Shown here: piece after piece, positions 34,212-44,326 of the stretch
Layout: the number at the start of each line of letters is the position of its first letter
Numbering within the stretch: the stretch's first letter is position 1
Assembly (NCBI GenBank): GCA_028768545.1
Contig: CP054838.1
Coordinates: forward strand, 4,523,001 to 4,587,000
DNA from: Desulfobacter sp.
Lineage (GTDB): Bacteria > Desulfobacterota > Desulfobacteria > Desulfobacterales > Desulfobacteraceae
DNA length: 64,000 bases
Direction: 5' to 3'
Program-made: the position numbers and the translations under genes
The notes under the pieces: generated by a model
Database searches by the model: none
What the model was told of the DNA's origin: nothing
Seen by the model: only the letters and a program-made list of their open reading frames with translations

Positions 34212-36263
34212 TTACTGAAAAAGCGTTCCCACCGCCTCATCCACCGAGGCCTCGTCTGCCAGATGGGGCACGGTGATCTGATCATTGTTGGGATTCTTTT
34301 GATTGTATTCCATGGCCACCTGTCTGGCATTGGGATTGCCAGCCCAGTTTCTCCGGGCCACACCGCCCATGACATCCCAGAGCATGGCAGATTTGATGAT
34401 GGCATCCACGCGTTCACTGCCGTCCAGGACCAGGGCGAACCCGCCGTTAATGGCATTGCCGATCCCTGTGCCCCCGCCGTTGTGGAGGGAGACCATACTC
34501 ATGCCCCTGGCGGCATTTCCAGCAAAACAATGGGTGGCCATGTCAGCACAGACATTGGACCCGTCATAGATATTGGCCGTTTCCCTGAAAGGAGAATCCG
34601 TACCTCCTGGATCATGGTGGTCACGGCCCAGCATGATGGGGCCTAAGACCTCTTTGTTCCTGACCATTTCATTGAATCTCAGGGCAATGGCCACGCGGCC
34701 CCCTGCATCCTGGTAGAGAATCCTGGCCTGGGACCCCACCACCATCTTGTTCTTTTTGGCATCTCTGATCCAGACGTAATTATCCCGGTCTTCGGCGCGT
34801 CTGTCCGGATCAATACAGGACATGGCGGCCTGGTCTGTCTTGTCCAGGTCCTGAGGAACCCCGCTGAGGCAGACCCAGCGGAAGGGGCCGTATCCATAGT
34901 CAAAAATCGGTCCCATGATATCTTCAAAATAAGAAGGATAGACAAACCCGTCCTTGGCATCTTTACCATTTTTGACCACCCCAACTACGCCTGCATCAAA
35001 AACCGCCTTGAGAAAGGCATTGCCGTAATCAAAGAAATAGGTGCCTTTAAGGCAAATCTTTTCAATGAGTGCATAATGTTTTTTAAGGCTTTCATCCACC
35101 AGAGCCTTGAATTTTTTCCGGTCCCGGGCCAGAAGATCCGTCCTTTCCTCAAAGCTCATTCCGGCCGGACAATATCCCCCGTCATAGACCACATGGCAGG
35201 AGGTCTAATCGGACAAAAGATCCACCTTAAGGTCTTTTTCATTTAAAAACTCAATCAGATCCACCACATTGCCGTGATAGGCAATTGAGGTATTTTCCTT
35301 TGCAGCCACAGCTTTTTGGGCGGTGTTGTAAACAACGTCAAGATCATCGGAAACAATATCCACCCAGCCTTGTGAATGGCGGGTCTTCACCCTTGAATAA
35401 TCCACTTCAGCAGTAATGGAAACCGCCCCTGCGATCTTGGCGGCCTTGGGCTGGGCACCGCTCATTCCGCCAAGGCCGGAAGAAACAAATAAAAGGCCTG
35501 AAAGATCCTTGCCGTCTGCCACGCCGCACATTTTTCTCCCCGCATTGAGCAGGGTGTTGTAGGTGCCGTGAACAATGCCCTGGGGACCGATATACATCCA
35601 CCCGCCTGCCGTCATCTGGCCATAAGAAGAAACCCCCATTTGAACCGCGATCTCCCAGTCTTCCGGGTTGTCGTACAGCCCCACCATCAGACCGTTTGTA
35701 ATCACCACCCGTGGATTGTCAGGTGAAGATTTGAACAGCCCTAAGGGGTGTCCTGACTGCATGACCAGGGTCTGGTACTCGGTCATGTTTTCCAGATATT
35801 TTTTGATTAAAAGATATTGCATCCAGTTCTGGCAGACCGAACCGGTTTCACCGTAGGTCACCAATTCATAAGGATAAAGGGCCACATCAAAATCAAGGTT
35901 GTTGTCAATCATCACCTGGATGGCCTTGCCTGCCAGACATTTTCCCTTGTATTCATGAACGGGTTTGGCCCGGATCTCTCCCTGGGGCCTGAACCGGTAC
36001 CCGTAAATCCGTCCCCGGGTCTTAAGCTCCTCCAAGAATTCGGGAATCAGGGTCTCATGAAGGACTTTGGGCACATAGCGCAGGGCATTTTTCAAGGCCT
36101 GGACCGTCTGATTCCGGGTCAGGCCCGGTAAAATATAGTCAAAGCAAACTTGTATATACAAGCTTATACAATCTTCATATTCATGTGTCAAGGAATGTCT
36201 TTTATTCATTTTTTCATATTCAGCATTCCTGATTTTATCTCCTGAAATATCAAAGCCGCCCAA
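34212..36263 (-). pseudogene. hutU: Urocanate hydratase with in-frame amber codon
   Basis: One reading frame of about 666-684 codons (ATG 36209 or TTG 36263) is broken only by TAG at 35205-35207. The N-part has GLGGMSGAQPKAAKIAGA, the NAD-site segment of urocanases, and the C-part NAARGMSMVSLHNGGGTGIG. The amber replaces the Gln of the conserved DQTSxH motif: D-TAG-TSCH here, followed by VYDGGYCP. A single C-to-T change (CAG to TAG) explains it. HutU converts urocanate to imidazolonepropionate in histidine breakdown. No other hut genes are present. Either a pseudogene or a readthrough gene. Confidence 0.88.
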
Positions 36264-36358
36264 ATTTCTTTACCTGGTAAAAATCATTAGTCTTGCATTT
36301 CAATACAAAGAATGCCTTTTATAGACAAAATTTAATTACAAATTGAATGAAACATTAT

Positions 36359-36622
36359 GGTTCATCCGATTAATGCGTACCTTTTATTGTGAAGGTCCAA
36401 AAGTTTCAACCTGAAAAACTCCGAATCCCTGTATCCATAAGCTTTCCGTTTCATGGTTTTTATCTTGTTATTTGTCCCTTCTAAAGGACCTGTAGATATC
36501 CTGTAATCATAGTATGAAAGGATTCTTTGCCTGTGCACAGCCAAGGTCTTGGCAAATTTCATCAACATTGGAATTTTGGAAATATTGGCCAGATTGATCC
36601 AATTGCTGACTATCTTTTCAGC
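36359..36622 (-). mobile_element. ISL3 fragment, copy 3 (3' end only)
   Basis: 264 bases equal to the right end of ISL3 (GGTTCATC terminus and the last about 85 transposase codons), cut at 36622 by the left end of IS256 copy 4. The rest of the ISL3 element is absent on the far side, so material was lost at this junction. Confidence 0.92.
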
Positions 36623-38072
36623 GAGGGCGTTCAAAATTCTGTGTCAGTTGAATGAAAGCTGATATACTCAGCTAAATAAGGAGAACTGACATGACCGAAG
36701 AAAACACCGAATTTGATTTTCAAAAAGCCCTTAAAGGCATCCAGGAAGGTAAACCCTTCACAGGTAAGGGCGGCGTCCTTACATCATTAATCAAAAATCT
36801 TGCTGAAGCTGCTCTTGAAGGAGAGTTGGAGTCCCATCTCGGGCAGGAAGTTTCTGCCAACCGCCGTAATGGAAAAAGCAAAAAGACCATTAAATCCCTG
36901 GATGGTAAATTTGAGCTGGAAACCCCGCGTGACAGGGCCGGAACCTTCTCTCCACAGATCGTCAAAAACATCAGACAACGCTCAGCGATGAAATTGAAAG
37001 AAAGATAATAGCCCTTTACGGCCTGGGCATGAGTTATAATGATATGGCTTCCCATTTACAGGAAATCTATGGACTTGAGATTTCAAATGCCACTCTGAGC
37101 ACCATTACCGATAAAATCATCTATACCGTCAAAGAATGGCAGGCCAGGCCGTTGGAAAATGTGTACCCAATCATATGGCTTGATGCCATACATTATAAAG
37201 TACGAGAAAACGGAAAGGTCGCCAGCAAAGCCGTTTACACAATTCTTGGGGTGAATATCGAGGGCCGCAAAGAGGTTCTTGGGCTGTACATATCCGAGAA
37301 TGAGGGTGCGAACTTCTGGCTGCAGGTGTTAACAGACCTTTCAAACCGAGGGGTAAAAGATATCCTGATTGCCTGTGTTGATGGTCTAAAAGGTTTTCCC
37401 GAGGCCATTGAGACCATATTCCCGGACACAGAAGTTCAACTCTGCGTAGTCCACCAGATCCGAAATTCATTGAAATACGTTGGTTCCAAAAATAAAAAGG
37501 AATTTATGGCAGATCTAAAACGTGTTTATAAAGCGGTCAATAAGGATCTGGCCGAAGAAGAACTGGATATCTTGGAAAATAAATGGAATGACAAATACCC
37601 GATTGTGATAAAATCCTGGCGGAACAACTGGGAACGCCTCAGTCATTTCTTTAAATATCCAGAAGAGATTCGACGGATAATATACACCACAAATACCATT
37701 GAGGCTGTGCATCGACAGTTTCGAAAACTGACCAAAACAAAGGGATCATTCCCGAACCAGGACAGCCTGTTAAAGCTGCTTTACATGGGGATCCAGAACG
37801 CCAGTAAAAAATGGACAATGCCGATTCAAAATTGGTCACTGACAATTTCCCAGTTGGCAATTTTCTTTGAAGGCCGGCTGGATAAAGAGCTGGGAATTTG
37901 ATAGGGATTTATTTACAGATGGAAAAGATGGTTCCAGGAACTCCACTCCAGCAAAAATCAACTCCTCCGACGTGGCTGATTGAAGGCCCATTCTCGGACC
38001 TGACTTTTACTTCCGCTGGCGCTGAGGCAGATCCGGGAACCGAAACCGTGACACAGAATTCTGAACATTCCC
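36623..38072 (+). mobile_element. IS256-family element, copy 4 (no target duplication)
   Basis: 1450 bp, one base shorter than the other copies. Flanks TTTTCAGC (left, in ISL3) and GGAAACAA (right, in a peptidase gene) do not match. It joins two truncated sequences, like copy 2, and probably formed by recombination between IS256 copies or an adjacent deletion. Confidence 0.9.
36691..37901 (+). pseudogene. IS256-family transposase, copy 4, frameshifted
   Basis: One A is missing from the A6 run near 36964-36968 (GTCAAAAACATC instead of GTCAAAAAACATC), shifting the frame after residue about 93; the remainder reopens at 37029-37901. Several substitutions are unique to this copy (FELETP, IIYTV, VASKAV). 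It is the most diverged of the four copies. Confidence 0.93.
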
Positions 38073-38807
38073 GGAAACAATGGGATTCATGGACGGCCCC
38101 TGGCCCACAAAGGGATTCAGGCCAGGCCCGGCGGTTGGAGAAGAAAGAGCGCCCGGCACGGCAGCCCCGGGTCCGCACATGATATGGCCGTAAAAAAGAT
38201 GATTGTCCCAGAGCCGCATGCAGATGGTCCCCTGGTGGCCCAGTTTCCTGGCAAAGGCCTCCACCTGCCCTGCAAGCTCCACCTCGGTCATGCCTTCTGT
38301 CAAAAGAGAAGGCACCATGGCCGCCACCTGGTCAGCCCGGGTACAGGCCTGTTGGATACAATTAATCTCAAACTCAGATTTCACGGCCCGCTGAAGACGG
38401 ATGTCAGTAGAAATATCTAAAATTTTTAAATTTTCAAAAATCTGTTTGAACATCAAATAGGTATTGGCCGGCATCACATCCAGCTCAAGCCCCATGGGGC
38501 CTTTTAAACGGATTCCTTTCTGCCCGAGCACCTGGGGTATCTGCCGGGGACTCATCAAAGAAATAATATGTTCCAACCCGGATTCGGCCTCGGCCCGGTC
38601 CAGGTCCTTGAACACCATGAACAAAGGATCTCCCTGGTCCGGGACAAACAGCCACCCTTGCTGGGTGGTGCCGGTATAATAAAACCTGTCCGCCTTCTGG
38701 ACAATAAGGGCGCAGCCCAGTTGGTTTTGGGCCAAAATCGCCTGAAGGCCCTTTATTCTGTGATCAATCTCAAGTTTTGGTACCAGCTGCTGATACGGAG
38801 AATCCAT
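38073..38807 (-). pseudogene. Xaa-Pro peptidase/creatinase-type M24 protein, 3' truncated
   Basis: About 245 residues from ATG 38807 up to the IS256 junction. The creatinase-type N-terminal domain (residues about 10-130) and the start of the pita-bread domain (VKSEFEINCIQQACTRADQ) are present. The metal-binding Asp-Asp-His-Glu-Glu residues of M24 would lie in the lost part. It was the distal gene of the minus-strand cluster beginning at thiolase/IcmF, as it follows the 3-hydroxyacyl-CoA dehydrogenase by 86 bases. Confidence 0.82.
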
Positions 38808-38892
38808 AACATGCCCCCCCAAAAAAACAGCAGCAGACAAAACTCTTTTTTGCCTGCTGCCGGAAAGTCGATTGCGAAATGTCAATCAAGGA

Positions 38893-39741
38893 TTAATAAT
38901 CATAAAACCCTTTATTGGTTTTCCTGCCCAGCCAGCCGGCTTCCACATATTTTCTGAGCAAAGGACAGGGCCTGTATTTGGAATCTTTAAACCCGTCGTA
39001 CAGGGTTTCCATGATGGCCAGACAGGTGTCTAAGCCAATGAGATCGGCCAGGGCCAAAGGCCCCATGGGATGATTCATGCCCAACTTCATCACCGTGTCA
39101 ATATCTTCGGGCTTGCCCACGCTCTGGTAGAGACAGAAAACCGCCTCGTTGATCATGGGCATGAGGATGCGGTTGGCAATAAAGCCTGGATAATCATTGG
39201 CTTCAGCCGGGGTTTTCCCGAATTTTTCAGACAGATCCCAGGTCAGCTTGAATGTCTCTTCAGAGGTGGCAATCCCTTTAATAATTTCCACAAGTTTCAT
39301 CAAAGGCACAGGATTCATAAAATGCATGCCAATGACCTTGTCAGGCCGCTTGGTCTGGGCTGCAATCCTGCCGATGGGAATGGAAGAGGTGTTGGTGGAT
39401 AAAATCACATGGTCGGGACAGATCTCGTCCAAATCCCTGAAAATCTTAAATTTAAGGTCTTCTCTTTCCACGGCCGCCTCGACCACAAAATCCGCCTGGG
39501 CCATGTCCCTAAGGTCGGTGGTGGTTTTTATCCGGCCTAAAATGGCATCCTTGTCTGCCTGGCTGATTTTTTCTTTTTTCACCAGACGGCCCAGGGATCC
39601 TGCAATGGTGGCCATGCCGTTTTCACAGAATTCAGGCTTAATATCGCTCATGATCACAGCAAGTCCCGCAGCGGCAGCCACCTGGGCAATGCCGTTACCC
39701 ATCTGTCCTGAACCGATCACACCAAAGGTCTTTACATCCAT
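38893..39741 (-). CDS. hbd: 3-hydroxybutyryl-CoA dehydrogenase
   Basis: A 282-residue NAD(P)-dependent enzyme. The Rossmann motif GVIGSGQMGNGIAQVAA is at residues 7-23, STNTSSIPI at about 115, the catalytic His in GMHFMNPVP at about 138-146, and the C-terminal domain carries LGMNHPMGPLALADLIGLD. Length matches Hbd/PaaH enzymes of anaerobes. AGGAG precedes the ATG. It lies 31 bases downstream of the thiolase, so the two are surely co-transcribed. It catalyses the 3-hydroxyacyl-CoA to 3-oxoacyl-CoA step of butyrate oxidation or synthesis. Confidence 0.95.
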   Translation of the reverse strand: MDVKTFGVIGSGQMGNGIAQVAAAAGLAVIMSDIKPEFCENGMATIAGSLGRLVKKEKISQADKDAILGRIKTTTDLRDMAQADFVVEAAVEREDLKFKIFRDLDEICPDHVILSTNTSSIPIGRIAAQTKRPDKVIGMHFMNPVPLMKLVEIIKGIATSEETFKLTWDLSEKFGKTPAEANDYPGFIANRILMPMINEAVFCLYQSVGKPEDIDTVMKLGMNHPMGPLALADLIGLDTCLAIMETLYDGFKDSKYRPCPLLRKYVEAGWLGRKTNKGFYDY

Positions 39742-39772
39742 TTTATTATATCTCCTCGCAGTCTATTTATGA

Positions 39773-40948
39773 TTAACGATTCAAAACAAGGGCCACGGCT
39801 TCTCCGCCACCAAGGCAGAGGGAGGCAAGGCCGATATTCTTATCCTGCTTTTCCATTTCATAAAGCAAGGTGGTGAGCACCCGGGCACCGGATGCACCGA
39901 TGGGATGGCCCAAAGCCACGGATCCCCCGTTGACGTTTACCTTTGAAGGATCAAGTTCCAAAACCTTGTTAATACCGGCAGAGGTGCCTGCAAAGGCCTC
40001 GTTGACCTCGAACAGGTCAACATCGGATATGGATATTCCCTGTTTTTTCAAAACCTTGGGGATGGCGTAAATGGGCGCCATAAGCACGTATTTCATATCA
40101 ATTCCATAGGATGCCTGGGCACCGATATGGGCCATGATGGTACACCCCAGTTCCTTTGCCCTTTGCTCGCTCATGACCACAACAGCCGAGGCCCCGTCGG
40201 AGATAATAGAGGCATTGCCTGCCGTGCCCACCCCGCCCTTTTTAAAGGCCGGTCTCATCTTGGCTAAAAGGTCATAGGAGGTATCCTGGGGGCATTCATC
40301 CGTATCAAAAATGATGGGATCCCCCTTGCGCTGGGGAATGGACACGGGCATGATCTCATCTTTAAACCGGCCCGAAGCAACGGCCACATTGGCCCGGGCA
40401 TAGGACTCGGCTGCAAATAAATCCTGATCCTCCCGGCTGACCTCCCACTTTTCAGAGCAGAGTTCGTTGGACATGCCCATGTGAAAATCATTGACAATAT
40501 CCCAGAGCCCGTCATGGATCATATGGTCTTCTATGCGTCCCGGCCCCATGCGGTGTCCCCACCTGGCCTTGTCCATATAATAAGGCGCGCGGCTCATGGT
40601 TTCCATGCCGCCGGCCACCACTACATCGGCATCTCCGCACTGAATGGCCTGGGCGGCCAGCATCACCGCTTTAAGGGAGGATCCGCAGACCTTGTTGATG
40701 GTGATGGCTTCCACCTCCCAGGGAAGGCCCGCCTTGACTACGGCCTGCTTGCCCGGATTCTGACCGTACCCGCAGGGCAGCACCTGGCCCATGATGCACT
40801 CGTCCACCTGTTCACCTTCAACTTTGGCACGCAACAGGGCTTCTTTGATCACCATACCTCCCAAATCCGTTGCCCCGATCTTGCTCAATGATCCGCCGAA
40901 ACTGCCCAGGGGGGTTCTTACGGCGCTGACGATGACGGCTTTATTCAT
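39773..40948 (-). CDS. Acetyl-CoA acetyltransferase (thiolase)
   Basis: 391 residues. The nucleophilic Cys is in NKVCGSSLKAV (about residue 88), NVNGGSVALGHPIGASGAR (about 340-358) carries the His, and CLGGGEAVAL (about 378) the second Cys. Length and motifs are those of biosynthetic/degradative type II thiolases. AAAGGAGA lies 9 bases before the ATG. It cleaves acetoacetyl-CoA into two acetyl-CoA. It follows the IcmF-type mutase by 53 bases on the same strand. Confidence 0.95.
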   Translation of the reverse strand: MNKAVIVSAVRTPLGSFGGSLSKIGATDLGGMVIKEALLRAKVEGEQVDECIMGQVLPCGYGQNPGKQAVVKAGLPWEVEAITINKVCGSSLKAVMLAAQAIQCGDADVVVAGGMETMSRAPYYMDKARWGHRMGPGRIEDHMIHDGLWDIVNDFHMGMSNELCSEKWEVSREDQDLFAAESYARANVAVASGRFKDEIMPVSIPQRKGDPIIFDTDECPQDTSYDLLAKMRPAFKKGGVGTAGNASIISDGASAVVVMSEQRAKELGCTIMAHIGAQASYGIDMKYVLMAPIYAIPKVLKKQGISISDVDLFEVNEAFAGTSAGINKVLELDPSKVNVNGGSVALGHPIGASGARVLTTLLYEMEKQDKNIGLASLCLGGGEAVALVLNR

Positions 40949-41001
40949 AGGATATCATCTCCTTTATTGGGTTTTTGACTCATCATTAAAAAATATCTGT
41001 A

Positions 41002-44000
41002 TTACATATTCCGCCGGTATTTACCACCCACTTCATACAATGCCTGGGTAATGGTGCCAAGGGAACAGGTCTTCACAGTTTCCATGAGCTGCTCAAACAT
41101 GTTGCCCCCGTTAAGGGCGGTTTGCTTGAGAGCCTCGATAGCCGGATCCTGATCGTCTGCATGGGCGGCCTTAAACTCAGCAAGGCGCTCTAACTGGGCA
41201 TCTTTCTGGTCATCGCTGGCCCTTGCAAGCTCCAAATGATTGGCCATGTCTGCATAATCGGCATCCGGGTCTTCAAAGGTGTTCACCCCGACAATGGGAT
41301 GCTTGCCCGTATGTTTAAGATACTCGTAGTACATGGATTCTTCCTGGATCTTACCCCGCTGGTATCCGGTCTCCATGGCGCCCAGTACCCCGCCCCGTTC
41401 CGTGATCCGCTGGAACTCCATTAAAACGGCCTCTTCCACAAGGTCGGTGAGTTCATCCACAATAAAGGATCCCTGAAGAGGATTCTCGTTCTTGGCAAGG
41501 CCCCACTCCCGGTTGATAATCAGCTGGATAGCCAGGGCACGGCGGACCGATTCAGCCGACGGGGTGGTAATGGCCTCGTCAAAGGCATTGGTGTGAAGGG
41601 AGTTGCAATTGTCGTAAATGGCACACAGCCCCTGAAGGCTGGTCCTGATATCGTTGAACTGCATATCCTGGCAGTGAAGTGAGCGGCCAGACGTCTGGAT
41701 GTGATATTTAAGTTTCTGGGCCTTTTCATTTCCGCCATATTTATATTTCATGGCCACGGCCCAGATCCGTCTTGCCACCCTGCCAATCACCGTGTACTCG
41801 GGATCCATGCCATTGGAAAAGAAGAAAGAAAGAGAGGGGGCAAAATCGTTGATATCCATGCCCCGGGACAAATAATATTCCACATAGGTAAACCCGTTGG
41901 CCAGGGTCAGGGCCAATTGGGTAATGGGGTTGGCACCGGCCTCGGCAATATGGTAGCCGGATATGGAAACCGAATAAAAGTTTCTCACTCTATGATCTAT
42001 AAAAAACTGCTGGATATCCCCCATCATCTTCAGGGCAAATTCAATGGAAAAAATACAGGTGTTCTGGCCCTGGTCTTCTTTTAGAATATCGGCCTGGACC
42101 GTGCCCCGGACATTGGACATGGCAAAGGCTTTAATTTCAGCGGCTTCTTTATCATCGGGCTGCCTGCCCTGTTCTTCAACAAACTTGTCGGTCTGCTGGG
42201 CAATGGCCGTATTCATGAACATGGCCAGCATCATGGGGGCAGGTCCGTTAATGGTCATGGAAACCGAGGTATTGGGGGCGCAAAGGTCAAACCCTCCGTA
42301 CAAAATTTTCACGTCATCCACAGAGCAGATGCTCACGCCTGAAGTCCCGATCTTGCCGTAGATATCCGGCCTGGGATCCGGATCAAACCCGTACAGGGTG
42401 ACTGAATCAAAGGCGGTGGACAATCTTTTTGCAGGATAGGCAGAAGAGAGCAGTCGAAACCGGGCATTGGTATCCGCGGGCCCGCCCTCCCCTGCAAACA
42501 TCCTTGTGGGATCTTCGTCTGCCCGTTTTAAGGGAAAAACGCCGGCGGTATAGGGAAAGCTGCCGGCAAAATTTTCTTTGCGCATCCAGGCATACTGCTC
42601 CCCAGGATCCTTGAACCCAGGAACTGAAATTTTTGAAATTTTTGAATGGGACAAGGATTTTGAATACAAGGGCAGCCTGAATTCTTTGTCCCTGACATGG
42701 TATACCAGTTCATCCTTTTGATACATTTTAGTAGACTGCTCAAAATCGGCCACCAGCTCGTTGGTCTCTCCGGCCACCCGCCGGTCTGTCTCAGCCACGG
42801 CCGCCTTGAGCTGGTCAAGCTCGCTTACATCCTTGTCCTCAAGGGCTTTGATCGCCTCTTCAAGATGCCATCGCTGGCGAACGGCATCTGCCTGGGCCCT
42901 GGTTTCCTCATGGTATTCGTGCACCGTGTCTGCAATTTCAGCCAGATACCGTGTCCGTTCCCCGGGGATGATAATGGTTTTGGAGGAAGATTCCTTTATC
43001 CCGGTCCTGGGGATGGAGGAGGTGTATTCAATCTGTTTTTTTTCTGAAATCTGATCCAGAAGACAATGGTAAAATGCTGTGATCCCGTCGTCGTTAAATT
43101 TGGATGCAATGGTGCCGAATACCGGCAGGTCCTTGGGATCCTTGTTCCAGGCCTTGCGGTTGCGCTGAACCTGTTTGCGCACATCCCTGAGGGCATCTTC
43201 GCTTCCCTTTTTTTCGTATTTGTTGACCACCACGATATCTGCATAATCCAGCATGTCGATTTTTTCCAGCTGGGAAGGGGCGCCGAATTCAGCTGTCATC
43301 ACATAGACGGAAAGATCCACCAGATCCACCACCCTGGAATCCCCCTGGCCAATGCCTGCGGTTTCCACAATGACGATATCGTAGCCTGCGGCCTTGGCCA
43401 CTTCAATGGCAGGGGCAAGGGCTTCGGGCAGCTCAGTCTGGGAACGCCGGGTGGCAAGGGATCGCATATAGACCCTTCCGGTCTCTATGGAGTTCATCCG
43501 GATCCGGTCCCCGAGCAGGGCCCCCCCTGTTTTTCGCCGGGACGGATCACAGGAGACAATGGCGATATTCACCTCGGGAAGATCCCTTAAAATCCGGTTG
43601 ATCAGCTCGTCCGTGAGGGAGGACTTGCCGGCCCCGCCGGTTCCGGTAAGGCCGATCACCGGGACCTCTTTGTCCGAGGCCTTGTCACGGATATTGGCCA
43701 TAATCGTTTCCAAACGCCCATCTTTCAAGGCACAGGCCTCCTGGACCGCGGAGATGAAGTTGGCGGTTACCCGCTTGTTGTCCAGGTTTAAGCCGTCATA
43801 ATCCAGATGATCAAAATCAACGCAAGGGTTATCCATGGTTTGAACCATATCGTTGATCATACCCTGAAGCCCAATATTGGCCCCGTCTTCGGGAGAATAA
43901 ATCCGGGTTACCCCGTAGGCGTGCAGTTCGTCCATTTCAGAAGGGATGATGACCCCGCCCCCGCCCCCAAAAATCTTGATGTGGTCGGCCCCTTTTTCCT

Positions 44001-44265
44001 GGAGAAGGTCCACCATGTATTTAAAATACTCCACATGGCCGCCCTGGTAGGAGGAGACTGCAATGCCCTGGGCATCTTCTTCAATGGCCGCATCCACCAC
44101 TTCGCTGGCAGACCGGTTATGGCCGATGTGAATCACCTCGGCGCCCGTGTCCTGAAGAATCCGCCGCATGATATTGATGGACGCATCATGGCCGTCGAAA
44201 AGGGAGGTGGCAGTTACAATCTTGACTGAATTTTGGGGGGCATATACTTCAGGTTCTGTACTCAT
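41002..44265 (-). CDS. icmF: Fused isobutyryl-CoA mutase (IcmF): B12 domain, G-protein, mutase
   Basis: A 1087-residue fusion. The N-terminal B12 domain (about 12-145) has LFDGHDASINIMRR with the cobalt-ligating His26. The MeaB-like GTPase (about 200-460) has GTGGAGKSSLTDEL, ETAGIGQGDSRV and VVNKYEKKG. The C-terminal mutase barrel (about 560-1087) includes SVSISGYHIAEAGANPITQ and QTSGRSLHCQDMQFND. This order is specific to IcmF; classical methylmalonyl-CoA mutase lacks the inserted chaperone. It interconverts isobutyryl-CoA and n-butyryl-CoA (some members use isovaleryl- or pivalyl-CoA). Substrate residues were not resolved here. GGAGAT precedes the ATG. It heads a cluster with thiolase and hbd. 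Confidence 0.92.
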   Translation of the reverse strand: MSTEPEVYAPQNSVKIVTATSLFDGHDASINIMRRILQDTGAEVIHIGHNRSASEVVDAAIEEDAQGIAVSSYQGGHVEYFKYMVDLLQEKGADHIKIFGGGGGVIIPSEMDELHAYGVTRIYSPEDGANIGLQGMINDMVQTMDNPCVDFDHLDYDGLNLDNKRVTANFISAVQEACALKDGRLETIMANIRDKASDKEVPVIGLTGTGGAGKSSLTDELINRILRDLPEVNIAIVSCDPSRRKTGGALLGDRIRMNSIETGRVYMRSLATRRSQTELPEALAPAIEVAKAAGYDIVIVETAGIGQGDSRVVDLVDLSVYVMTAEFGAPSQLEKIDMLDYADIVVVNKYEKKGSEDALRDVRKQVQRNRKAWNKDPKDLPVFGTIASKFNDDGITAFYHCLLDQISEKKQIEYTSSIPRTGIKESSSKTIIIPGERTRYLAEIADTVHEYHEETRAQADAVRQRWHLEEAIKALEDKDVSELDQLKAAVAETDRRVAGETNELVADFEQSTKMYQKDELVYHVRDKEFRLPLYSKSLSHSKISKISVPGFKDPGEQYAWMRKENFAGSFPYTAGVFPLKRADEDPTRMFAGEGGPADTNARFRLLSSAYPAKRLSTAFDSVTLYGFDPDPRPDIYGKIGTSGVSICSVDDVKILYGGFDLCAPNTSVSMTINGPAPMMLAMFMNTAIAQQTDKFVEEQGRQPDDKEAAEIKAFAMSNVRGTVQADILKEDQGQNTCIFSIEFALKMMGDIQQFFIDHRVRNFYSVSISGYHIAEAGANPITQLALTLANGFTYVEYYLSRGMDINDFAPSLSFFFSNGMDPEYTVIGRVARRIWAVAMKYKYGGNEKAQKLKYHIQTSGRSLHCQDMQFNDIRTSLQGLCAIYDNCNSLHTNAFDEAITTPSAESVRRALAIQLIINREWGLAKNENPLQGSFIVDELTDLVEEAVLMEFQRITERGGVLGAMETGYQRGKIQEESMYYEYLKHTGKHPIVGVNTFEDPDADYADMANHLELARASDDQKDAQLERLAEFKAAHADDQDPAIEALKQTALNGGNMFEQLMETVKTCSLGTITQALYEVGGKYRRNM

Positions 44266-44326
44266 AACATCTCCTTCTTTATAATACCGAAAAGTTTGAC
44301 TAAACTAAACAAAGTTTATATCCACT

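Noticed and set aside
34212..36263. Two separate genes instead of one hutU
   Set aside because: The second half lacks its own SD and starts inside the DQTSxH motif; both halves are in the same frame separated only by TAG.
39197..39772. 191-codon plus-strand frame
   Set aside because: Antisense shadow of the 3-hydroxybutyryl-CoA dehydrogenase, whose Rossmann and His motifs are unmistakable.
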